From: Cadophora sp. MPI-SDFR-AT-0126
Lineage: Eukaryota; Ascomycota; Leotiomycetes; Helotiales; Ploettnerulaceae
Direction of reading: 5' to 3'
Length of the DNA: 64,000 bases
NCBI GenBank assembly: GCA_020747065.1
Contig: JAGMVK010000002.1
Location: forward strand, 3,162,001-3,226,000
The translations under genes and the position numbers were made by a program. Positions 55,447 through 64,000 of this stretch are shown here, in pieces; position 1 is the stretch's first letter, and each line of letters begins with the position of its first letter. A model generated the notes under the pieces. It worked only from the letters and a program-made list of their open reading frames with translations. It made no database searches and was not told the DNA's origin.

Positions 55447-57958
55447 ATGGCGCCCACGACATCTTTTGGCGGAGACAACTCCGGTTTCCAAGCTGGAGTA
55501 ATCAACGGTTCTGTTAATACTCAGTTCCACTACCATGCCCCTCTTGGTAAGTCTGAAAGGTCCAAGCTGACCCCGCACTATTAACGTCCCGACCCGCAGA
55601 GCGACCAGAGACCCCACCAGACCCGTCGATCGTCATACCCTTCAGTCGCGACACAGACTTCGTCGAGCGAAAGATTCTCGATCAGATTCACCGAAAATGC
55701 ATTGTCTCAGGATCTCGAACCGCGCTCGTTGGCTTAGGGGGTGTCGGGTAAGCGCAAACGCTCCTGCTAACACAGATTGCTGACAGCTTTAAAGCAAATC
55801 CCAACTCGCCATCGAATACGCCTATCGAACTCGAGAACGGTCGCCGGAAACATGGGTGTTCTGGGTCCACGCAAGCAACGCTGCCCGGTTTGAGGAGAGC
55901 TTTCAACATATTGCAAATTGCGTCAAGATCTTTGGAAGACTGAATCCACAAGCCAATATCGTCCAGCTCGTGCACGACTGGCTGTGCGATGACAGGAAGG
56001 GGAAGTGGGTTCTCATACTTGATAATGTGGATGACGCCGGCTTTCTAAAAGGTCGAAAGAGCAGACGAGCTGGGGATACAGGCGGCATTCAGGACGGGAA
56101 CTCACGGCCACTCGTGTCATACCTGCCGCAATGTTCGCACGGATCGATTCTCATAACGTCACGAAGCGGAGAGGCAGCGCTACAACTGGTTAGACATGAC
56201 GATATTATTAAAGTCGATTCAATGGAGAAGAGAGAAGCACTGGAACTATTTCGGCGAAAGGTAGGGCCGGAGATCGATCATGACGGCACTGATGACCTCG
56301 TGGAGGAACTGGAGTCAATACCGCTTGCTATCACTCAGGCTGCTGCATACATTCGTGAGCAGGGCTCGCGTTATTCAGTGAGAAAGTACCTTCAGGATTA
56401 TCAGAAGAATGATCGCAAGAAGGAAAGGCTTCTTGGTAAACAAGGCGGTATGGACCGTCGAGATTGGGAGGCGGAGAACTGTATAATCATCACATGGCAG
56501 ATCTCGTTCGAGTATATCCAGACTACTAGACGATCAGCAGCTGAACTACTGTTCTTAATGAGCTTTTTCGACCGGCAAGGAATTCCCGACAACCTCCTCA
56601 GAAACCGAGACAAGCAAGGAAACGCGGCACAAGACGCAGAACATCAGAATGAGGGTAGTTGGACCAAGTACGACGATGAGCATAATGTCTGCGATGAAGA
56701 TAGCACATCACAGTCTAGTACAGATGATGAGTTTGAGGACGACGTTTCCATCTTGCGACAGTTCTCTTTCATCTCCGCGAATAAAGACGGCACAACCTTC
56801 GAAATGCATCGACTAGTTCAGCTAGCAACGCGGAAATGGCTTGAAGCTGACGGACAGACAGAGAGGTGGAAAGAGCAATTTATCAAGAACCTTGACGCAG
56901 AGCTTCCGACGGGAGAATACGAGAACTGGATCAAGTGCAAAGCCCTTTTTCCACACGCGCAATCGGCAGCAGCACAGAAGCCAAAGGAAAAAGGATATCT
57001 AGATGTCTGGGCTTCGGTGCTATATAAAGCAGCGTGGTACGCGTTAGAAATGGGGAAAGGCGTTGAGGCAGAGAATATGTCAGTTCGCGCTATGCAAGTT
57101 CGTAAGACGATTCTTGGTGATGAGGACAAGGATACGCTAAGTGGGATGGTAATGGTGGGTTTGGCATATACACTAACAGGCCGGTGGGATGATGCGGAGA
57201 AGCTAGAGGTGCAAATCATGGAGACTTTCAAGACGAAGCTCGGCGTGGACCACCCCGACACGCTGACGAGCATGGCTAACCTGGCATCAACCTACCGGAA
57301 CCAAGGCCGATGGGACGAGGCTGAGAAGCTGTTTGTGCAAGTCATGGAGACGAGCAAGACGAAGCTCGGAGTGGACCACCCAAACACGCTGACGAGCATG
57401 AACAACCTTGCATCGACGTACCGGAACCAAGGCCGGTGGGATGATGCTGAGAAGCTGGAGGTGCAGGTCATGGAGACGAGCAAGACGAAACTCGGAGTGG
57501 ACCACCCAGACACGCTGACGAGCATGGCGAACTTGGCATCGACGTACAGAGACCAAGGCCGGTGGGATGATGCTGAAAAGCTGGAGGTGCAAGTCATGGA
57601 GACGAGCAAGACGAAGCTCGGAGTGGACCACCCTTCGACGCTGACGAGCATGGCCAACCTGGCATCGACGTACCGGAACCAAGGCCGGTGGGATGATGCT
57701 GAAAAGCTGGACGTGCAAGTCATGGAGACTCGCAAGACGAAGCTCGGAGTAGACCACCCAGACACGCTGACGAGCATGAACAACTTGGCGTTCACGTGGA
57801 AGGGAAACGGCAAAGAAATTGAAGCTGTAAGACTTATGGAAGATTGTGTACGAGGTCGGAAACGTGTCTTAGGAGCCAATCATCCACATTTTATTTCTTC
57901 CTGTACAGCTTTAGATATATGGAAGGCTGAGCAAGAAGATGCTGTATTGTCAATTTAG
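55447..57958 (+). CDS. NLR 3: sigma motif-NB-ARC-TPR STAND protein
   Basis: Three exons (55447-55546, 55600-55747, 55795-57958; 804 codons). Residues 5-28 are a sigma-type amyloid motif (SFGGDNSGFQAGVINGS, then VNTQF). NB-ARC follows, with P-loop GLGGVGKSQLA formed across intron 2 (about 77-87), Walker B WVLILDNVDD, GSILITSRSGEA, the ESIPLAITQAAAYI helix and an MHD-like FEMHRLVQLATR. The C-terminus has five to six TPR-like repeats of 42 residues (YRNQGRWDDAEKLEVQVMET, DHPDTLTSMANLAST), nearly identical in the middle. The TPRs are the probable ligand sensor. After oligomerisation the N-terminal motif would seed the amyloid fold of the matching motif in the divergent HeLo-like protein. The short first exon carrying only the motif is typical of these pairs. 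The acidic insert at about 390-420 (DEHNVCDEDSTSQSSTDDEF) is of unknown meaning. Confidence 0.88.
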
Positions 57959-58104
57959 TGTCCTGCAAATGATAAACTTGATAGCTCTCACAGTGTAATA
58001 TAAGTATTTGTGATAGCTAATGAATAGCAATTTATCAGTAATAAGGGTGAGTGTTTATACTCCGAAGTGAGGCAAGATCCTGGCAAAATACCACGTGACC
58101 GTTA

Positions 58105-58546
58105 GGAGTCGGGCACTGTGTTCCCCACCAAGATCGTCACTCGCTTAGATCCGAGGTACCGACCCGCGTGGCGATTTTGCATGAATCTGCACGCCACAGC
58201 CGCCACAAGGCTGTTGACGATCTCCCGCGCTTGGGAAAGGCTAAAGAACTCAACTGAGACCCTTCAATGAGTTTTGGTGACATGGCAGGCTTAGTAGGAC
58301 AGCTCTAGTATTAGAAGTCTAATACGATATAAAAAGAGACCCTTTGCAAATCAAACCGAAGGCGACGACGGGAACGTAATTTTTTTAATCAGAGGCGTTT
58401 AGGATATTCGGAAGTGGCCACAGAATACAACCTGTAAAAATAATAAGATGTATTGCATTGTGCATAGATTTAATGATACTGAAAGCCAATGTACCGGTTA
58501 CATTTTCCGGCACAGAGGGTTTTCCGGCACGCAGGGATGGACGTTA
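58105..58546 (-). repeat. TAACGTCC repeat, solo right-type copy downstream of NLR 3
   Basis: The reverse complement starts TAACGTCCATCCCTGCGTGC and runs through CTGTGCCGGAAAATG, CTGTGGCCACTTCCGAATAT and GTCGTCGCCTTCGGTTTG to CGCGGGTCGGTACCTCGGAT. It lies in the orientation of a right end. No left partner is found between 51533 and the NLR 3 gene. It may pair with 45745 in an older, larger unit or be solo. Confidence 0.75.
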
Positions 58547-58993
58547 GTTTATTAGAAAACTATCCCCTGGTTTTCGATGCCAATTTTTTGAGCTGGAAGT
58601 TTGGGTCTCATAGCCTGAAGTAACAGAAGACAGAGAGAGAGATATTCTAAAGTTAGATATTTTAGTTTCGGGGTGCGAAACCGGCACCTCATGTTGCTAC
58701 GCATTCAACTATCTTTAGAGCTTGGCAGGATGTCATAAAATGGCCTCAGATGCAGGAGACTTCCATTACCCAGAGACAGGCATTGGAACCAATACTCCAT
58801 ACGTTGGAAGGTGTTCTAGGCTTTAATTATGGTTTTCGTCTGAGTTATTTTTGGCATTTACTCCGCAAAAACCCGAGTTTTATCTTCAATTACAAATCCG
58901 CTTTCCAGCTTCTTCTTCACGAAGAGAGCCACTCTCAAATTTTGCCAAAGGCTGTATTTGTTGAAGACTGCAAGATATGATTCTTGCGGTTGA
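58547..58993. other. no supported gene
   Basis: The one 76-codon frame (58750-58980) has no domain. Nothing further is seen. Confidence 0.45.
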
Positions 58994-59823
58994 TTAAGCC
59001 AATCTAATCGCCACCATAAGGGGGTAAAGCTGAGAGTAGTTGTACTCGGAGATACGTACGTGCAATGGAGTCTAGGACAGTATTAGTATGTCTAATTTAG
59101 ACGGCTACGGGTCGGGAACCTTACCCATTCACCTATTCCTAACATGCAACGCGCTAGACAATATGCTGCTGCTGCTGTCATGCTAGGACGCTCAGCAACA
59201 AAGCTCTTATCCGGAAGCACAGCTTCAAGAAGGTACTTGGCCACAATACCGGCTCTAGGTTCCGACTCATCTATCTCCTCGTTAATCCTTCTCAAAAATA
59301 TCAGTGGACCTGGCCACCCCAATCTATACCCTAGTTTTTCAAGCATGTAAATCTCGACTTTCAGAAAGTCTACCGCAGCGTAGCTATCTCCACACAGCTT
59401 TTGAAGGCTTTTTATCGTAACTGCTTCCCTGCCTTCGTATTTAATAGCAATAGAGAGTGCTACGGTACCGACAAGCTGCAGCCTATTTCTAGAGACTTCT
59501 TTAAGGGAAAGAAACCTGTCCATATAGTTGAGTGCAAGAAAAAGTGTTTCCTCGCGCAAACGAAATCGGGAATGAACTTTAACTAGCCAGAGAATCAATC
59601 GCGAGCGCATTTCCCAATTGAGATATGTGTCCCTTTGTTTGATGGACATATAGTTAGGATCAGGAAGCATCTCATCCTAGGATAGCCAATTTTATCAGTG
59701 TGGATAAGCAGGGGAGAGAGATTTAGGGAAAAAATTACGTACTTAAAGCTTTCGTAAGTATTCGAAGATCTCATCTTTGTACTCGGAGACCATTTCATCA
59801 TGGCCTGCAAGGTATTCAATCAT
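58994..59823 (-). pseudogene. B-type cyclin, 5'-truncated and with a nonsense codon
   Basis: Spliced reading gives EMVSEYKDEIFEYLRKL, an in-frame TAA just before the first intron, then DEMLPDPNYM, MRSRLILWLVKVHSRFRLRE (cyclin-box core), NRLQLVGTVALSIAIKYEGR and YMLEKLGYRLGWPGPLIFLR. After an intron (59124-59072) the end is TPLHVRISEYNYSQLYPLMV. This matches the cyclin boxes of mitotic B-type cyclins, which activate Cdk1. The N-terminal regulatory region with the destruction box is missing: the frame starts only 17 codons before the conserved EMVSEY region at best. The TAA stands where family members have a glutamate codon, so this is a degenerate extra copy. Confidence 0.72.
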
Positions 59824-60448
59824 TCTTTCCAAGTTGTGTAAAAATTTTTTTAAAAAAAATCACCTATAAGTCATTCAATGCGGAGTACATTTCGGTCATA
59901 TGGCATAGGACAATGTATGGCATTATATATATGCTATGTAACGCTTTCGCGTCGTGGATGCTTTCCTAGTGTTGACCTCTGAGAAAGAGCGTCCAGGACA
60001 GTCTCCTCTTCCATTTCGGATTCCGCTGTAATGATTCGGGCGGCAAGTTGGAGCCCATTTGGGCCGCATTAAGCTGGGTTGCTTGACAAGTGGGGCTTTC
60101 ACGATTATAGAGAAGAGACAACCTAGGTATTGTTTAAAGGGTATTTTAAGGATGGCGGCGCTAAATAGAATCGAGAATAACTGAATGTTGACCAAGTACT
60201 ATGTAATGACACAAGCCACTTGTAGCGCTCGAACAGCCAATATCGGTGTTTGAAAGGCTAAGTAAAGCACCCGCAGGACCCAATTGAGCCTCTTCTGGCG
60301 GAAGTACAAGGGGACTCATGCAAGCTGAGTGGAAAAGGTAACTTGACAACCTACAACCAACAGCTTAAGCTCATATGCGCTGCTCAAAATCTTCGCATAA
60401 GCCTTTCAATTGTCAGATTGATCTATCATTCCACTCTATTGCTTCCTT
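59824..60448. other. no supported gene
   Basis: No domain-bearing frame. An A/T homopolymer cluster (59840-59860) is the only feature noticed. Confidence 0.45.
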
Positions 60449-61230
60449 CTACTCAACATTATTGGTTACTCCAGGATCGATATGCCAAATTCCAAAATCG
60501 TCAGCAACTCCATCAACATTCAACCCATTTCTTAATTCCCCCATAAGCGGCATGATTCTTGCTACCATCTGAGAATATTGCGATATGCTGCTTCTGAAAT
60601 AATCTGCCGCCATTGAGCTCTTCTGTAACTCGCAGTGGAGAGTCTGATTAGCATCCCTAAGCTGGTTCCGTTCTTTCTCGGACTCCTGTCGCAGTTTGCA
60701 TTCGGCCGTAGCTTGATCCTTCCACTGTTTTAACTCTCGTTCGAGGTTTTCATTTTCTTCTCGTAATTTATCAATCTTCGCACTAAAGCTCGCCTGTGGA
60801 GGCTTCAACAAATTTGTTAGTTGGGGTCAGAAAATTTAAGATGTTTGCATACCCCTAATGATATGAGAGTTTCCTGTACATGCTCCCCAAATCTCGTCTG
60901 GGTTGTGGTCGCTACCGGTACAGCCTCGAATGCTGAGTCAATTCCTTCACATAATTCCTTGTAAGCGCCGATGGAGTGGTCGCTTATATTTTTTGAGAAA
61001 AGGTGCTTCTTTTGTGGCAATACCTTCCACGTATAGAGATCATCAGCACCAGTTACGAGACGAACCTGTGATGGTTCGATTAAGATTCCCACTTTCTCCT
61101 CTGAGGTATTATTTAGTAGGACCGAAGGAGCTGCGTAAAAGAAAGACTTACGAATGTGTTTTGATAATTCTTCCCGGCACTTGCTCCTCCATTTACTGCG
61201 TTCCAAGTTACTGGATCTAGTTGGGGCCAT
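60449..61230 (-). CDS. coiled-coil protein of unknown function
   Basis: Two exons (61230-60853, 60802-60449; 244 codons) with a clear intron (GTATGC donor, CTAAC branch point, GAAG acceptor). The first half is basic then mixed (MAPTRSSNLERSKWRSKCRE, LIEPSQVRLVTGADDLYTWK). The second half is a strong coiled coil (KIDKLREENENLERELKQWK and onwards to about residue 185), with a short tail (GVADDFGIWHIDPGV). No signal peptide or membrane helix is present. I do not recognise a family. Dimerisation through the coiled coil is the only safe inference. A 15-bp tandem repeat lies about 200 bp upstream. Confidence 0.6.
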
Positions 61231-61433
61231 TTGTCGAGATATGCGGGGAACGAAGAACTAGATGTGATGGTCATACCAAACTTCTTGTTTCTCGTCAAAA
61301 CAAGGACTTTTGTATTTTAGTGGAACGGGATACATGTTAGCGAAAATAAAAAGACCAAGCACCAAGATCATGGGGCCTAATTCGGCACAGAATGAGCGAT
61401 AAATCAGAGACAAAAAAAGAAGATGACGGCCAG

Positions 61434-61510
61434 TTCTCTGCCCCCGGTCTCTGCCCCATGTTTCTGCCCCATGTTTCTGCCCCATGTTTTTGCCCCATGT
61501 CTGTGCCCTC
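61434..61510. repeat. 15-bp tandem repeat (CTGCCCCATGTTT type)
   Basis: About five copies of a 15-bp unit, CTGCCCCATGTTTCT and close variants. It is followed by TCTCGCGTAGATTTGCTTATGT, the flank also found beside the array at 44154-44224. Confidence 0.85.
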
Positions 61511-61842
61511 AAGTCTCGCGTAGATTTGCTTATGTAAGACGCAAATTCCTTAGAGCTTGACGCCGCTTACGGCAGCAACCAGAAAATGGAGTTGATTCGT
61601 TAGCACGTTGGCACAGATTCTTTAAACTGTCAATGAGTAGGCTAAATTGAGAAAGACTAATATGACTGCCGTATGCTACGCTGAATGCTTGAATATTGCA
61701 CTAAACCAATGCTGAATTCTAGATTCTGCTAATACTATTCCTAGTCACACCCCACGCCGTTCTACCATACTGAAGATTTGTTATACTCTTCTATATTATA
61801 AAGAACCGCCGCTCAACAAAATTTTCATGAGAATCAAGAATC
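61511..61842. other. upstream region of the Zn2Cys6 gene
   Basis: No gene is seen. It probably includes the promoter of the gene starting at 61843. Confidence 0.4.
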
Positions 61843-62622
61843 ATGCGTGTCAGAAAACCACATAGGAAATCTCGCAGTGGATGTGCACAGTGCAAGGCTC
61901 GAAGAATAAAGGTGAGTAAAACCAATGGCCCATGCACAATTCTGACCACATAGTGCGACGAGACAAAACCAAAATGCGTGAAATGCACCATGCGCAACGC
62001 TCCTTGCTCCTTCAGTCAGGGTCTGGAGCGTACTACCTCATTCCAAACGAATATTCAAGATGACTCTGCCAGGACCTACAACCCAACCGTAAACGATCCG
62101 ATGTGGTATCTGGGCCAGAACATTTGCGAAAGAGGGGTCGTGATCTTGGATTTCTCGGTTCCTCCCTTACACGTAGAATCTTGGTTGAATCCGTGCTGGA
62201 GCATACAGAACCTGCCATTCTCAAACATTGGGCTTATTCCAGCTCTGCAATCAAATTCCGCAATTACATCCGTAAGCATGGAGTATTCTTGGTGGAGCGA
62301 GACCGAGACCATACTGTCGGTCTCTCATCCAAGTTTGCACGACTCAACAATACTCTCGGAGGATTTTCCATCCAAACTTGAGAACCCAGAAATATCCATG
62401 GAAAGCTTATGCCAACTTCCCAAGGACTCACCAACAACTATGCTGCACGCTACGTGGGAGGATTTTGTGCTCTTTCCACCTAGTCCAGCGGTCGCCATGA
62501 AGGAATTACTATTATTGGAACCGAATTTTGAGTACGTTGGAACCCTACGATTCTTTATAGTTGCTTCGCTGAATCAAAAAGTGTCAATCTCGAAAGAGAT
62601 AGCGAGCAAGATGAGAAGTTAA
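61843..62622 (+). CDS. Zn2Cys6 transcription factor, short
   Basis: Two exons (61843-61911, 61954-62622; 246 codons). The DNA-binding domain is complete across the intron: CAQCKARRIKC, then DETKPKCVKCTMRNAPC, with the six-cysteine spacing of fungal binuclear clusters and the basic HRKSRSG lead-in typical of sterol-uptake-control-type regulators. The remaining 190 residues are Ser/Leu-rich without a recognisable fungal_trans domain. Family members usually have 400-500 residues, so this copy may be truncated, or a frameshift may follow the cluster, since another frame from 62103 is also open. It lies next to a glycosyltransferase gene on the opposite strand. A regulatory link is possible but unsupported. 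Confidence 0.72.
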
Positions 62623-63211
62623 CTTCTCGACACGACATAACACTCCACACACATACTTCCAGTGAGCACATGGAAGAAACAACTGCCAGAACAAAGCGCT
62701 GTACATTTTGAGGGGACTTGGGATGCACTTATTCAGTCTGGAGATTATGGAACACAATGAAAAGCGGAGTCATGGGGCTAGGAGGCAATAGACGGATAAC
62801 TTTCGTTGTTTTGATTGAGAAGTAATATAGGAAACCAGTTGATCAACTACTTGACCTTGTTAGTGACTTCGAGCTGAGCCCTTGCGTTCTAGTAGGTAAT
62901 GACAATAGGATCTACAGATAGCCCTAAATACTCTCTCGGCAGTAGCGTCTTTAACCCATTTCTAAAGGCTCAAAACCACAAGTTAGCCATGAAGCGGACT
63001 TCGCAATTCCATTGTCTGAACTACTGGCCGTTGCACAACAAGGTTGATCGGGAAATGCGCTGCAGAAGTGGGAAATGATTTGACTTTCGGTAACTTAGTA
63101 TATTCTAATTTGAATTGATTGACGTCAAGGAACCTTTTCCAATTCTCGAGAGATTTCTCGCAACTCAGGAACGGGAATTACTGATCTCTCACAAACAATT
63201 GACGTCTTGTT
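62623..63211. other. no supported gene
   Basis: Convergent 3' flanks of the Zn2Cys6 and glycosyltransferase genes. No frame of note. Confidence 0.5.
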
Positions 63212-64000
63212 TTAGACGTCTGAAATTCGGTTGCTCATGATAAGATCCCCAAGCTCTTGATTCCCCAGACGGACCCGGCTCCGTTGCATAACAGCGTCAG
63301 TCATCGAAGCATGTAGTTCTTCAGGCGTTTTCGCCCAAGAAACTGCCCCCCATCTTGCCAGCTCACTCGCATTTGCCCGGCCATGACCCGGTATCGGGAG
63401 ATACATGACAACTGGGAGTCCAATAACTAGCGCCTCCGCGAAAGACATACCACCTGCGTTGTGCACCATTACGTCGGCAGCAGCATACAACTTCTCAAGA
63501 TCCATGCGCCAGCCCAATGCAATGACCCCACTGCAATGTTTCATTTCCATTCGAAGATCTTCGTTGTATCCGCATAGAAGAAGGACACGTGTCCCAGGGC
63601 GTCTCAAAATCTCGGAGACGGTCTTGCTAACGTTTCCAATCCCAAGTGAACCGGAGACTACGATGATAAGTAGTTCTGTGGAATGGATCCCAAGATGTTG
63701 GCGCATAGCGATGCGAGTGGATGTTGTATCCTTCAAGAATTTCTCGCCAACCAGAGGTCGCACTTGATTGACTTCGACATTGTATTTGGAAGCCTGTGAA
63801 ATGGCATCCACGTATGGTGTTGCATAAACATCTGTTCCATTGTGGAACCATGTTTGGTGGAAAGCCGGGTCTGTCAGATATGTGAACGTGGTCGCATCCA
63901 GCAAATTTCTCCCCCGAAGAACTCCTAACGCCTGACTTGCAACTGGATATGTTGAAACCACAGAGTCGAAACCTTGAACCCACTTTTCCACTTTACTCAG
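63212..64000 (-). CDS. GT28/MGDG-synthase-like glycosyltransferase, 5' end beyond the window
   Basis: The frame is open to the window edge, so the start lies outside. It encodes FDSVVSTYPVASQALGVLRG (end of the N-terminal domain), then the C-terminal nucleotide-sugar-binding half: LLIIVVSGSLGIGNVSKTVS, TRVLLLCGYNEDLRMEMK, VIALGWRMDLEKLYAAADVM and VHNAGGMSFAEALVIGLPVV, followed by LPIPGHGRANA. This pattern is that of MurG/monogalactosyldiacylglycerol-synthase-type GT28 enzymes, which transfer a sugar from a UDP donor to a lipid acceptor. The natural C-terminus is at 63212. The sugar and acceptor cannot be told from sequence. Confidence 0.78.
   Translation of the reverse strand: MSKVEKWVQGFDSVVSTYPVASQALGVLRGRNLLDATTFTYLTDPAFHQTWFHNGTDVYATPYVDAISQASKYNVEVNQVRPLVGEKFLKDTTSTRIAMRQHLGIHSTELLIIVVSGSLGIGNVSKTVSEILRRPGTRVLLLCGYNEDLRMEMKHCSGVIALGWRMDLEKLYAAADVMVHNAGGMSFAEALVIGLPVVMYLPIPGHGRANASELARWGAVSWAKTPEELHASMTDAVMQRSRVRLGNQELGDLIMSNRISDV

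Noticed and set aside
57287..57879. Minus frames of 156 and 195 codons over the NLR 3 TPR repeats
   Set aside because: Repetitive shadows of the TPR coding sequence.
1..64000. tRNA, rRNA and riboswitch genes
   Set aside because: No cloverleaf with a GTTCRANNC-type T-loop and matching stems, and no rRNA core sequence, was recognised by eye.

Overview
The window is nuclear DNA of a filamentous ascomycete (Pezizomycotina). The evidence is 44-110 bp GT-AG introns, many with CTAAC-type branch points, HET-domain and NACHT/WD40 STAND proteins, a Zn2Cys6 regulator, a CYP65-like P450, pogo-type transposons, and C-to-T decay resembling repeat-induced point mutation (RIP). It reads as an accessory region. 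Intact genes are separated by broken genes, repeats and transposon relics, and housekeeping-type genes (cyclin, PAQR receptor, BCS1 ATPase) appear mainly as fragments or frameshifted copies.

Layout. 0-6 kb: decayed exons, then a P450 (2968-4908, minus) and an isopentenyltransferase (5238-6053, plus) sharing one 329-bp promoter region, a cytokinin-type gene pair. 6-16 kb: a decayed chromodomain/Myb gene, a chimera of NLR WD40 sequence joined to a BCS1 AAA ATPase, and two proteins of unknown function. 17.9-21 kb: a seven-exon gene whose frame stays open through a sirtuin domain, a helical middle region and a SET9/KMT5-like methyltransferase domain. It is followed by a pogo relic that is AT-mutated over most of its length. 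26.3-30.6 kb: a GC-rich repeat cluster and an intact DUF3435 tyrosine recombinase with C2H2 fingers and a chromodomain.

30.9-58.5 kb is an NLR district. Two HET-NACHT-WD40 genes (34377-38387 and 46626-50647) each sit in a 5.5-5.8 kb unit bounded by inverted copies of a repeat of about 400-450 bp that begins TAACGTCC. Further single copies of this repeat lie at 16730, 30908 and 58546. A third NLR (NB-ARC-TPR, 55447-57958) starts with a sigma-type amyloid motif that matches the C-terminus of a divergently transcribed HeLo-like protein (54378-55261), forming a receptor/effector pair. A Fot1/pogo transposase broken by a 130-bp solo LTR lies beside this pair.

58.9-64 kb: a cyclin pseudogene, a coiled-coil protein, a short Zn2Cys6 protein and the 3' part of a GT28-type glycosyltransferase that runs off the window.

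The most notable items are the predicted SIR2-SET fusion, the inverted-repeat-bounded NLR units, the sigma-motif pair and the IPT/P450 pair. The DUF3435 recombinase followed by NLR cargo, with Myb/SANT remnants nearby, recalls Starship giant elements, but no element boundary was established. All exon models were read by eye from splice signals and frame continuity. Family names come from motif recognition, not from searches.
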